DNA of 25,353 bases from Deferribacteres bacterium (GTDB lineage: Bacteria > Chrysiogenota > Deferribacteres > Deferribacterales > Geovibrionaceae), in NCBI GenBank assembly GCA_023395255.1, contig JAEWZN010000009.1, positions 1 through 25,353 on the forward strand, given 5' to 3'. Position numbers and translations under genes: made by a program. Positions within the stretch are counted from its first letter, which is position 1; the number at the start of each line of letters is the position of its first letter. Below, in pieces: positions 1 to 7,659 of the stretch. Below the pieces are notes generated by a model. The model had not been told where the DNA came from. It saw only the letters and a program-made list of their open reading frames with translations, and made no database searches.

Positions 1-108
1 GTCTCCCTTCAGCTCACTGATCCTGTCCATAAGTCCGTCAGAAAATTTCGGAGATGCCAGAGCAACGCTAAAACAAAGGATGAACAACGCCGATAATATC
101 TTCTTCAT
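1..108 (-). CDS. N-terminus of an exported protein, probably a transfer component (partial)
   Basis: The first 36 codons of an open frame running off the left edge. It starts MKKILSALFILCFSVALA, a typical Sec signal peptide (basic start, hydrophobic core, small residues before the probable cleavage), followed by a polar stretch rich in S, D and E. The ATG at 108 lies inside the end of the upstream peptidase gene (41-base overlap), and only a weak G-rich ribosome site precedes it. In F-type/IncH-like transfer operons the TraF/TrhF peptidase gene is often followed by traW-like genes, so a periplasmic secretion-system component is plausible. The visible part is too short to name a family. Confidence 0.7.
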   Translation of the reverse strand, partial: MKKILSALFILCFSVALASPKFSDGLMDRISELKGD

Positions 109-511
109 TGATAAGCCCCCATAATCTGCTGTCATAACTGCGGGGATGATCCCCTGCCGCAAAGAACATCCCCTGCGGGATTATGCCTTCATAGTACATA
201 GTCATATTGTCCGGGTCGGTGCGCTCTGAAATGAGCTTGCCGTCACATTTGAAGCCTTCTTCGTCCACCTGAATAAACATCCCGCCGGAGCAGGCTATGC
301 GCTTCACCAGTGGGACACCTTCGGGGATTATCCCCAGCGGGTCACGTTGGCTTTTAAAAATCACATAATCGCCGTATTCCGGCTTCTCAAAACGGTTGAA
401 GAAGAACCACTTGAACGGGACACTTTCGGAAATATTCCTGCCAGCATGGGCGGCAATAATGTTCAGGATAAAAAGCACAGTGAACACAGGTATGAAATAA
501 CGCTTCTTCAT
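68..511 (-). CDS. traF: S26-family signal peptidase, TraF/TrhF type
   Basis: 147-residue membrane peptidase of the conjugative TraF/TrhF branch of family S26, which in characterised systems processes pilin or other transfer proteins at the periplasmic face. One N-terminal membrane segment (about residues 5-22) is followed by the S-x-P catalytic serine motif (S30, in SESVP), the catalytic lysine in LVKRI (K70), and the late conserved box GDHPRSYDSRLWGL (about 121-134). Size suits the family. The ATG at 511 overlaps the TraN stop as TGATG, with GGTGG upstream. An in-frame GTG one codon earlier (514) is less likely. This coupling indicates co-translation with traN. The symbol is by family analogy; TraF here means the RP4/TrhF peptidase, not the F-plasmid thioredoxin-fold TraF. 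Confidence 0.88.
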   Translation of the reverse strand: MKKRYFIPVFTVLFILNIIAAHAGRNISESVPFKWFFFNRFEKPEYGDYVIFKSQRDPLGIIPEGVPLVKRIACSGGMFIQVDEEGFKCDGKLISERTDPDNMTMYYEGIIPQGMFFAAGDHPRSYDSRLWGLINEEDIIGVVHPLF

Positions 512-3279
512 CACTGCACCACCGGAACGGGAATGTTCTCAAATGCGTTTCTGATGTTCTCGTTGATGTTCTGCTGCATTTCAGGCTCAACGTAGTGTTC
601 AAACCATTCTGAGAAGTCTATCTTGTCGAAATCAAGCTTCTGGAACTCATCCGGAGTGAAGCCGCGGCATTCAGGACTTTTAGGCGTACCCCAGCCGATG
701 CCAAGCTGCTGCCGTCCCTGTTCGCCGATGATGCGGGCGAGGGCGGAGCCGAAGCAGCAGTATGTCTTTTTGCGTTGGACGCATACACTGAGCCACTTCT
801 CGGAGCAGTAATCACCCACGTAGTGGCATTGACCGTCTACCTCTCCCCAGTCTCTGAGAGTTGCTAACGCCTGTTCTGCGGGCTTGCATTCACTTAAACC
901 GAACCAACTGTCCTTATCCTTGCAGCAGTCTGTTAATCCTGTCTGCACACCGGGCTTTCTGCATCTGCGGTCACCGCCGTTGAATATGTATATAGTGCCC
1001 ATACACTGACCGGCTTCATCAACTTCTCCGTCTGCCTTCTTGTCGTTCGCGCCTTCCTCTGTGTCTTCGTTGTTGTAGTTGCCTTGGTCGGTGGAGCTGT
1101 AACAGCCGTAAGCGGAGCATCTCCAGGAGCCGCCCACATTGACGCAGGGATTGCCGGTTGATGGGCAGGTTGCCCCGGATAAACATTGGTCTAATCCTAT
1201 GTCATAAAATCCGGATGAGCATAAGGGATCAGACTGGCAGGTGTTGCCGCTCAGAGCTGTTCCCGTGGGGCAGTTTTTAGAGGCGTTGTTAACGCACTTA
1301 TCAACGGTGACGGAATAGCTCCCTTGAGTGCAGACAGGATCTTTCTGACATTTATTCTGCGCCGAATCATATGAATAGCCTGACGGACAAAGGGTTGATA
1401 CGCTGATTTTGCATACATCCAGAGCCGCATCATATACGCCCAGAGAGCAGACGGCAGAGGCAACACACTTTCCGGCAGCAGAGTTGTATGTCATACCCGC
1501 AGGGCATGATGAAGAAACCGTCAGTTCGCATTTGTTTGTGGATGAATTGAATGTTCCGCCACTGTTGCATGTGGGCGTTTTAACGCATATGCCGAGAGCT
1601 GAGTCATAAGTGAAGCCGGAGGCGCAGGAATTATTAGGTTTGGGGATCGTTTCGGTGACCACGCACTGGTTACCATTCAACACTCCGCCGTTGGGGCATG
1701 AACTTGAATTCGGTTCACTTAGATTAATCACTTTTGAATTTATACATGAGCCACCACAGCCTTGGTGGAGCATAAAGCCTGTTTCTCCTGGGTAAATTGT
1801 CTGTGGTTCTCCTAAGGAATAGGGGGGAGATTTGCGTAATATTATTCCTATAATATTACAGTTAGAATCAAAACCATCACGACCAGGGGTATAAGAAAAT
1901 ATTCCTACATCAGTCCAAATATAACTATTTGGGTCATTTATGTTAGATTGACCTACAATTTCACGCCCAAGAAAGGTTTGCACTTTACATATAGTAAAAC
2001 TTCCTGTTGCCGGATATGTGGTCGTCTTCACACACTGATTGCCCTGTTCCGTATACCCCGCAGGACAGCTTCCTATGGTTGCATTGATAACGCACGTCTT
2101 CGCAGTGGAATTATATGTGCTTCCTGACGAGCAGACAGGGTTGGCCTGACATTTATTCAAAGAACTGTTGTATGTGTAACCGCTGGGGCAGCTTGTTGTT
2201 ACCGCCGCTTCGCATCTGTCGGCAGAGGCGTTGTATGTCGCTCCTGTCGGGCACTTTACCGGAGCCTTGCATATGTCAAGCACCGGATCAAATGTATAAC
2301 CCGTGGGGCAGTTGCCGGATGTAATTACTGTCTCGCACTTGTCGGATACTGTATTGAGTATTCCGCCTCCGGAGCAGACGGCAGGAGCAACGCACCTGTC
2401 CAGACCGCTGTCATATGTCATTCCGGTTGGGCATGAGACAGAGGGCGAAGCTTCGCATTTATCAGTCAAAGGGTTCAATACAGTTCCTGCGGGGCATCCG
2501 GCTTCAGCGTAATTTACATTGCACTCCTGCTGCCCCTGTGGGCAGAGATAGCCGCCTTCTCCCTGTGCGCACTGGTAGATGTCTGTGTTGTCGGTGCAGA
2601 GATAACAGTTACTGCTGCCGGAGCAATAGGCGCTTTCCATTTCTCCGGGAGTAACATTTTCTCCCGGAACAGTGCCGCTGACGCATGACTGTACGCCTGC
2701 GAACTCAACAAGGGCATTCATCATCACGTTTGCCCCGGCATCGCTCCAGAGTCCGGCAAGGTTCATCACCCCGTAGTGCTCGCCGTATACATCAGTGTTG
2801 CCTATGTCCGCGGGGTTCAGCTTGTTATCCGGCTGCCCGTCTGCCCAATTGCGGTAGTTCAGGACTGTGTTATCCCGCCACTTAAAGCGGGTATCGTTCA
2901 CAACATTGAAGCTCTGTGTCATGTTCGGATCGTACAGACCTATCCACGCTTCAGACTCTCCGCTGAAAGATAAAAGCCCTTTAAGTATGTCGTTTGTCCT
3001 TGCATCACGGATAATCGCCAGACCGGATGAAAAGTCCGTCCACTTGCCTTTACTTACACTCAAAGCGTACGTCTTGTTTGTGGTGCGGTCAAATGCGTAG
3101 TTCTTATATGTGCCGCTGCACATTCCGCCATCAGGGGCCATTTCAACGCAGTCACCGCCGCAAGCGGATGCGCAGAAGCTCTGCGAGTCGTATATGACAT
3201 CAGTCTCTCCGCACAGCCACGGCGCACCATGCGCCACAACGCTCACAAGAAGAGTGAACATAAGGATAAGATGTTTCAT
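511..3279 (-). CDS. traN: TraN-type mating-pair stabilisation adhesin with C-type lectin domain
   Basis: 922-residue outer-membrane/secreted protein. Order: signal peptide (1-18); short Cys-rich stretch; a C-type-lectin-like domain at about 57-200 (WIGL at 112, NWADGQPDN at 144, GLWSD at 176); about 17 Cys-rich units of form C-x2-G-x(7-10)-C; a Gln/Asp-rich linker; and a TraN C-terminal domain at about 759-922 with dense cysteines (TDCCKD, CVQRKKTYCCFGSALARI, QGRQQLGIGWG). TraN family proteins stabilise donor-recipient contact and, in F-like plasmids, set recipient specificity by binding outer-membrane receptors. Roughly 108 residues between Cys units 8 and 9 (nt about 1710-2035) do not follow the repeat and are visibly AT-richer. 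The ATG overlaps the preceding gene as ATGA. The lectin domain is not part of the classical F protein. Confidence 0.92.
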   Translation of the reverse strand: MKHLILMFTLLVSVVAHGAPWLCGETDVIYDSQSFCASACGGDCVEMAPDGGMCSGTYKNYAFDRTTNKTYALSVSKGKWTDFSSGLAIIRDARTNDILKGLLSFSGESEAWIGLYDPNMTQSFNVVNDTRFKWRDNTVLNYRNWADGQPDNKLNPADIGNTDVYGEHYGVMNLAGLWSDAGANVMMNALVEFAGVQSCVSGTVPGENVTPGEMESAYCSGSSNCYLCTDNTDIYQCAQGEGGYLCPQGQQECNVNYAEAGCPAGTVLNPLTDKCEASPSVSCPTGMTYDSGLDRCVAPAVCSGGGILNTVSDKCETVITSGNCPTGYTFDPVLDICKAPVKCPTGATYNASADRCEAAVTTSCPSGYTYNSSLNKCQANPVCSSGSTYNSTAKTCVINATIGSCPAGYTEQGNQCVKTTTYPATGSFTICKVQTFLGREIVGQSNINDPNSYIWTDVGIFSYTPGRDGFDSNCNIIGIILRKSPPYSLGEPQTIYPGETGFMLHQGCGGSCINSKVINLSEPNSSSCPNGGVLNGNQCVVTETIPKPNNSCASGFTYDSALGICVKTPTCNSGGTFNSSTNKCELTVSSSCPAGMTYNSAAGKCVASAVCSLGVYDAALDVCKISVSTLCPSGYSYDSAQNKCQKDPVCTQGSYSVTVDKCVNNASKNCPTGTALSGNTCQSDPLCSSGFYDIGLDQCLSGATCPSTGNPCVNVGGSWRCSAYGCYSSTDQGNYNNEDTEEGANDKKADGEVDEAGQCMGTIYIFNGGDRRCRKPGVQTGLTDCCKDKDSWFGLSECKPAEQALATLRDWGEVDGQCHYVGDYCSEKWLSVCVQRKKTYCCFGSALARIIGEQGRQQLGIGWGTPKSPECRGFTPDEFQKLDFDKIDFSEWFEHYVEPEMQQNINENIRNAFENIPVPVVQ

Positions 3280-5039
3280 TCTTTTTCCTCCGAATACTTT
3301 GGTTTAACTGAAATGATGTCGAGAAGTTTTCCTGTCTTTCTGCTTTCAAGCTCTGAAACATCGCTGAAAGCTTCATTAAGAAGGGGAGTATAAAAAGCAT
3401 TTTTGAATTGAGTTCCGTCTTTGAAAGTGACTATGAAAGGCGCGGTGAAGTAATCATTCTTCATCAGGCCGTCAGCAACAAAATTCTGTTCCCGAAGCAG
3501 ATTAACGAGAGTAAAAATATAGTTTCTGCGGAGCTTCTGGTCAGTCTCACCAAGCAGGATATAATCATGCTCATGCGTTCTTGCCAGTTTTTTCAAAACT
3601 CTCCAGAAGACATCCGTAAGGAAATAAACATGGCCGTCCTTCATGCTGAAGGCATCGAATCTATCTCCCTTGAGAACGTTTATTTTTGAATCCAGCTCCT
3701 TCAGAAGCTCATCAATGTTCACCCAGTCAAGATCAGCGGCCTCTTTTGGTTTTTTCTCCTCCTTTGTTTCCGGTTCAGAGAAAAATATACGCTCCATAGC
3801 GGAGTCTGGTTCTTTAACCTTCATAAAGGTTTTACTGTTTGTATTTGCCGGAACAGATTCGCAAAGGTCCAAACCTTCCATTGTCGAGGACATGAGCATT
3901 TTTGCGCTCTCGCCTAATTCTCTCTTCCTCGCATTCCGGTCGGCTTCTCTGAGCCTGTCAGCAAGCTCACCGCCTCCGGCTCTGTGGTGATTCAGTATTG
4001 CCTGTTCCACCTCATTCCTGTATGGCAGCTCCGAAAACCCCGTAATGCCATTAAGCACCACAAGGCTTATTTTGGGATGATCCCCCATACTGTAAAGTGC
4101 CTTTTCAAAACTCCGGATTTTTCCAATATCATGGCCGAACGCACAAATAAGGAGCTGAGCGGCATATGCACCAGGTTTGTCGATTGTTCTGAGTATTTCC
4201 ACCGCAACATGAAGCGAGTGTTCCCATAGGGGAACTTTTGCCAGTAAATCAAAAGAGTTTTCAGGATAATCAGGCTCCCCACTTCTTTTAACAACAGAAG
4301 GGCAATCTCCGTTTATATCCAGAATCTGCATAATATCCCGAATTACATTCACCGATGCTGTCGGAAGCTTTGCGACATGCTCCTGAAAGAATTCCGTGTA
4401 TTCCTCATGATTGAATACAATATCCTGTTTTGCAGTCTGAACGGGCTTACTCAGAGGCTTTTGCGGCTCTTTTCTTTCCGGCTTCCAAATTTTTGAAAGC
4501 TCTTCCAGAGCGATTTCTTTTTTATCTTTTTTTTTCTCGCCCTTATCTTTAAATGCGCTGACAATCATGATTGTCAGCGAGGCTGCCGTTATGGAAATCC
4601 ATAACGGCACAGGAAGGAAATTCAGCACATACAGTGCTGAAATAAAGCCGACCACGCCTGCTACTTCCTTTAAACTCCCTGTGGTGAGTATTTTTAAGCC
4701 GTAACCGGCTTTAAATGGGTTTACCAGCGGCACACCCATACGGGTGAGCATGTCTGCGAAAATATGAAGAAGGCAGCCGATAAGGAGTAGATACAGGAAA
4801 TATGTAAGTCCGCCTTCGGCAAACATTATAAGAAAAATCAGGCTGACATAGAGTAGCCACCAGTGGCTGAGGCCTCTGTGAATCTTCTCCCAGAGCATCT
4901 GGTTACCCATGCTGAAAAACCTGTCTGCCGCATCAGGGAGAACACTGCCAGCGAGTAGGGCAGCCAGAGCGAAAGGTTCGGTGTGTCCGGAGATAACTGC
5001 GTAGCCTGCGCCTATTGCGGTATGACTGACCCACTTCAT
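3276..5039 (-). CDS. Membrane (DUF457/YdjM-like) plus HD-domain protein, candidate MOBH-like relaxase
   Basis: 587 residues in three parts. Residues 1-165 resemble the YdjM/DUF457 metal-dependent membrane family: early SHTAIGAG, LPDAADR, HRGLSHW and LLHIFADM boxes with several membrane helices. A Lys/Glu-rich linker (164-205) follows. Residues about 210-380 hold an HD domain with ordered metal ligands: WEH (H274), GHD (H303/D304), H321 and the HH pair at 351-352. The C-terminal 425-587 could be a winged-helix region like that of TraI_2 proteins. MOBH relaxases (SXT/R391 TraI) are HD-fold proteins, and the gene sits directly after the coupling ATPase, so a relaxase role is a reasonable inference. 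Another HD phosphohydrolase role cannot be excluded. It overlaps both neighbours by 4 bases. Confidence 0.75.
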   Translation of the reverse strand: MKWVSHTAIGAGYAVISGHTEPFALAALLAGSVLPDAADRFFSMGNQMLWEKIHRGLSHWWLLYVSLIFLIMFAEGGLTYFLYLLLIGCLLHIFADMLTRMGVPLVNPFKAGYGLKILTTGSLKEVAGVVGFISALYVLNFLPVPLWISITAASLTIMIVSAFKDKGEKKKDKKEIALEELSKIWKPERKEPQKPLSKPVQTAKQDIVFNHEEYTEFFQEHVAKLPTASVNVIRDIMQILDINGDCPSVVKRSGEPDYPENSFDLLAKVPLWEHSLHVAVEILRTIDKPGAYAAQLLICAFGHDIGKIRSFEKALYSMGDHPKISLVVLNGITGFSELPYRNEVEQAILNHHRAGGGELADRLREADRNARKRELGESAKMLMSSTMEGLDLCESVPANTNSKTFMKVKEPDSAMERIFFSEPETKEEKKPKEAADLDWVNIDELLKELDSKINVLKGDRFDAFSMKDGHVYFLTDVFWRVLKKLARTHEHDYILLGETDQKLRRNYIFTLVNLLREQNFVADGLMKNDYFTAPFIVTFKDGTQFKNAFYTPLLNEAFSDVSELESRKTGKLLDIISVKPKYSEEKE

Positions 5040-6346
5040 GCGCTTGCCTTCGGATATATTATATCTATGTATCTGTTGCTTGTTGTCTTAGTTTCCCCGT
5101 AGTAAATCCCTTCATAGTTCATCATAAAAAATTCCCGTGGTCTGAGGTTAAGCAGATCCTCCGGTTTAACTCTGTCCTCTTCAACTTCACGCACATTCAG
5201 GATTCCGGACGTACTCATCATCGATGTCATCTGGCGGACAGTTCCGAAATGTTTGGCAGCATATTCCGCCGTTTCAACATCAGGGACACGCATGAATAGC
5301 TTATTATTGGTGTTGTCAAGTACAGAGTTGCCGAACTCTTTGCCTATTCTGGCAAAGATCTGGTTTACTGACTGGCTGAAGCCGTGAAGGTGTACATTTG
5401 CGCCGCCGGCTTTTGCGAAGAAATCTTCAATGCCGTAATAAAGAATGTTCTGTGCTTCATCCATGATGATTTCAAGGGGAGGGCTGCACTTTCCGCCGCT
5501 GGCGAATGTGCGCCCCACAAAACTCTGAAACATTGACAGAAGAACCTTGCCCACCGTAAAGGCCGCTTTATTTGTGAGAAGTGAGCCTACCTGGGCAACG
5601 AGGATTATACGTTTTCCGTTCTCAAGTCTTTCTATGACAGGATTTCCCCGCGCCTTGCCGATGATTTCCCCGATATTCCCGCTGGTAAGCTCCATCAGCG
5701 CAACACGCAGAGAAGAGGACACCTTGTTGTAATAGTCCTGACCGGAGTCAACAATCTTCTGCAAATCCATTGCAAGCTGTCTGATGTGCGGTTCGCTCCC
5801 CATGCTCTGAACACTGGACTGAAGAGTTTTAAGATCAACAAAAGACACCACGTCTTTTACTTCGTTGAAGTTGAACCTCTTGCCGTAAGCCTTTTCCGTA
5901 AGCAGCATGAACGCCTGAACAATCATCAGCGAAGTCTCATATGCGACATTAAAGAAAAAGGGCTCTGAACCGACTTCAATGCCGCTCACCAGATGCCCGA
6001 CTAACTCTTCCGGCATATAATAATATTCCAGCGGGTTTATCCTCATGGACATTTCAGGAAAAATAGGCGTAATCAGCATCAGATCATCTGAACGCTTCTC
6101 TTCCATTGCCACCTGAACAACTTTGCTGAAAAGCTCCACATCCCCTTTCGGATCTATCAGAAATAAGCTGTTGCCCTTGCGTATGTCTTGTTCAACAATG
6201 TTTTCAATAAGGCGGGTTTTGCCGACTCTGGTTGTACCGAAAATCCATGAGTGACCGGAACGGTCTGCGTCTCTGATTGTCAAATCAATTTCTTTTGCAG
6301 AAGGAGAGGTGATTGGCCAGCCTCTGCCTACAACTGTTATGCTCAT
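5036..6346 (-). CDS. traD: Type IV coupling protein (TraD/VirD4-like ATPase), no membrane anchor
   Basis: 436-residue ATPase of the TraD/VirD4 coupling family, which brings the relaxase-DNA complex to the type IV secretion channel and pumps DNA. Walker A is GTTRVGKT (37-44), followed by LFLIDPKGD (61-69); the T4CP-typical FPEMSMRINPL lies at about 96-106; Walker B is LEIIMDEAQN (291-300, D296/E297), followed by the sensor-like HLHGFSQS (319-326). Only about 36 residues precede Walker A, so the usual two N-terminal membrane helices are absent. The start overlaps the NusA-like gene as ATGA and no longer frame is evident upstream, so this is probably native rather than truncated. The next gene product carries membrane helices, suggesting it may supply the anchor. 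Confidence 0.92.
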   Translation of the reverse strand: MSITVVGRGWPITSPSAKEIDLTIRDADRSGHSWIFGTTRVGKTRLIENIVEQDIRKGNSLFLIDPKGDVELFSKVVQVAMEEKRSDDLMLITPIFPEMSMRINPLEYYYMPEELVGHLVSGIEVGSEPFFFNVAYETSLMIVQAFMLLTEKAYGKRFNFNEVKDVVSFVDLKTLQSSVQSMGSEPHIRQLAMDLQKIVDSGQDYYNKVSSSLRVALMELTSGNIGEIIGKARGNPVIERLENGKRIILVAQVGSLLTNKAAFTVGKVLLSMFQSFVGRTFASGGKCSPPLEIIMDEAQNILYYGIEDFFAKAGGANVHLHGFSQSVNQIFARIGKEFGNSVLDNTNNKLFMRVPDVETAEYAAKHFGTVRQMTSMMSTSGILNVREVEEDRVKPEDLLNLRPREFFMMNYEGIYYGETKTTSNRYIDIIYPKASA

Positions 6347-6993
6347 GTGAACCTCACAATAATGCGCTCTCTCAGTTCATCAGCCACAGCTTTGATATGC
6401 TTTCCTGCAATTCTTTTATCTGAGAAAACTTCGCTTTTTGCCCCAGCTATGCGGTGTATGCACCGCACCGTATCGCCTTTTTCCTCAAAGAGTTTTTCAA
6501 CCAAGGTTCTGCTTGTCCGGCTCAGCACGAGAGCCGGTTCTTTTTCGTAGACAGACATTCCGGTTACATAGAACCGGAATGAACCGCTGAAAGAGTAACG
6601 TTCTCTCTGGGGGATATTCCGCTTGGGGCATACCCCAAGCACAGTTCCGGAGAATCCGGAGGAAACTTTGATTACTGCGTTCTCCGCAGTACGAAAGTCC
6701 ACGCTGCCCTCAACGGCAGTGTGGACAAAGCCTCTTAAAAAAGGGAATTTAACACTTGCGGCAACGGACTGGAACGTCTCCCTGAGAAGGTGCGCCATAG
6801 GGCGCAGGTCTTTCTTCTGGAGGATTATTTCTGTCTCACGGTATCCGTCAAAGCTGGGGCTGTATTTCCGGAGAATGAAAGAACCGTTTCTCAGCTCAGC
6901 CGTCACCGGCTGTCTGAAACGGTAAGAGAAATACTGCTCCGCTGTGTCTGTAAGACCGCGGACAACATCATTTGCAGAAAGTCCATATTGCAT
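6343..6993 (-). CDS. Short NusA-like protein (S1-like and KH-like domains)
   Basis: 216 residues. Aligned by eye with NusA: an N-terminal alpha/beta part (1-65), an S1-like segment (about 85-157) entered by GFVHTAVEGSV and containing the NusA-like box GVCPKRNIPQRERY, the hallmark ALVLSRTSRTLVEKLFEEK (154-172; compare NusA LSRT..-LF-E), and a KH-like tail ending GKHIKAVADELRERIIV. It stops where the first KH domain of NusA ends, so KH2 and the acidic repeats are missing. NusA binds RNA polymerase and nascent RNA, in pausing, termination and antitermination. I infer control of the long transfer operon. ATG 6993 is chosen because GGAGG lies 8 bases upstream; the ATG at 7008 overlaps that GGAGG. 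Confidence 0.72.
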   Translation of the reverse strand: MQYGLSANDVVRGLTDTAEQYFSYRFRQPVTAELRNGSFILRKYSPSFDGYRETEIILQKKDLRPMAHLLRETFQSVAASVKFPFLRGFVHTAVEGSVDFRTAENAVIKVSSGFSGTVLGVCPKRNIPQRERYSFSGSFRFYVTGMSVYEKEPALVLSRTSRTLVEKLFEEKGDTVRCIHRIAGAKSEVFSDKRIAGKHIKAVADELRERIIVRFT

Positions 6994-7016
6994 GGAAACA
7001 TCCTCCATGAAGCCGT

Positions 7017-7229
7017 TTAACCAGATCGCTCAGTCCTCCTGCTTTCTGACGCAGAGAGCAGTATGTGGTATATTTCATCGAAAGCGTCCTCATAGCTCCG
7101 GTATTCAGGGTCTGCGGACACTATTGTCCGCAGAACTATATCCTGAACTTTTTTTATAGTGTTCTGAGCATCCAGAAGATCCTCAAGCACCTCTAAGTAA
7201 TTGTTATTGCTGTCATCATTTATGCCCAT
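7017..7229 (-). CDS. Small acidic protein of unknown function
   Basis: 70 residues from ATG 7229 (a TTG directly before it is an alternative). It is soluble, acidic and probably all-helical: a heptad-like stretch (YLEVLEDLLDAQNTIKKVQ) is followed by a second helix (SYEDAFDEIYHILLSASE) and a basic tail. I recognise no family. It lies between ssb and the NusA-like gene, 23 bases before the likely NusA-like start, in the same direction, so it is probably part of the transfer operon. Its ribosome site is weak (AGAG-like), and it follows a stretch of A-rich mRNA. The reading frame is clean and in the right orientation, which is the main support that it is real. Confidence 0.65.
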   Translation of the reverse strand: MGINDDSNNNYLEVLEDLLDAQNTIKKVQDIVLRTIVSADPEYRSYEDAFDEIYHILLSASESRRTERSG

Positions 7230-7232
7230 CAA

Positions 7233-7320
7233 ACGCTCTTTTTTTGTTTTTTAGTTTTTTAATCACGTAGTTTTTTTACTTTTCGTTTTTTTGTTTTTTG
7301 GTTTTTTCTCCGGCGGTATC
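7233..7320 (-). repeat. A-rich mRNA tract at the ssb 3' end
   Basis: On the minus strand the ssb C-terminal codons and the gap to the next gene contain a succession of six- and seven-base A runs separated by single C, G or T bases. They encode the Lys-rich SSB tail and then continue non-coding. Such tracts can cause polymerase or ribosome slippage, but shifted frames here close within a few codons. I see no terminator in it. Confidence 0.6.
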
Positions 7321-7659
7321 GCCTGAGTTTTCTTTACTGTTCAGGAACTGAACAGTGCCTGCTATCAGGCTTATTTTTGAGAGCTTTTTCTTGGTTTCCT
7401 CATCTTCCCATGAACGGTATTCCAGTTCACCGGCAGCAAAGATAAGGCAGCCTTTTTTAAGGTAATCTTTGCAGGCTTCAGCCTGAGAACCGAAAACGGT
7501 TGCATCAATAAAAAACGGTTTATCATCATTGCCCGGCTTATTAGCCGCGATGCCAAAGTTACATATGGCAAGGTCATCCTTGCCGTCTCTTTCGATTATT
7601 TTAAGTTCAGGGTCTCTTGTGAGGTTTCCCAGTATCTGGAAAGAATTGAAATGTGCCAT
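7276..7659 (-). CDS. ssb: Single-stranded DNA-binding protein
   Basis: 127-residue OB-fold SSB. Typical features are FNSFQILGNLTRDPEL near the start, ICNFGIAANK (about 32-41), FFIDATVFG (49-57), LKKGCLIFAAGELEYRSW (68-85) and KISLIAGTVQFL (94-105). Element-borne SSBs protect the transferred strand and help it establish in the recipient. The tail is short and Lys-rich (ending KTKKQKNEK) and lacks the acidic DDDIPF-like tip that recruits partner proteins in chromosomal SSBs. GGAGG lies 8 bases before ATG 7659. The start codon is inside a perfect inverted repeat (7658-7690), suggesting translational or operator control. It is the first gene of the presumed transfer operon. Confidence 0.93.
   Translation of the reverse strand: MAHFNSFQILGNLTRDPELKIIERDGKDDLAICNFGIAANKPGNDDKPFFIDATVFGSQAEACKDYLKKGCLIFAAGELEYRSWEDEETKKKLSKISLIAGTVQFLNSKENSGDTAGEKTKKQKNEK

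Noticed and set aside
2680..3111. Diversity-generating retroelement target, because of the lectin fold
   Set aside because: No reverse transcriptase or template repeat is in the window, and the domain is at the N-terminus rather than at the C-terminal variable end typical of such targets.
3408..3990. Plus-strand open frames opposite the HD protein gene
   Set aside because: They are mirror frames of a well-supported minus-strand gene, without ribosome sites or recognisable domains.
7233..7320. Programmed frameshift in the ssb A-runs
   Set aside because: Shifted frames hit stops within a few codons, so there is no useful extension.
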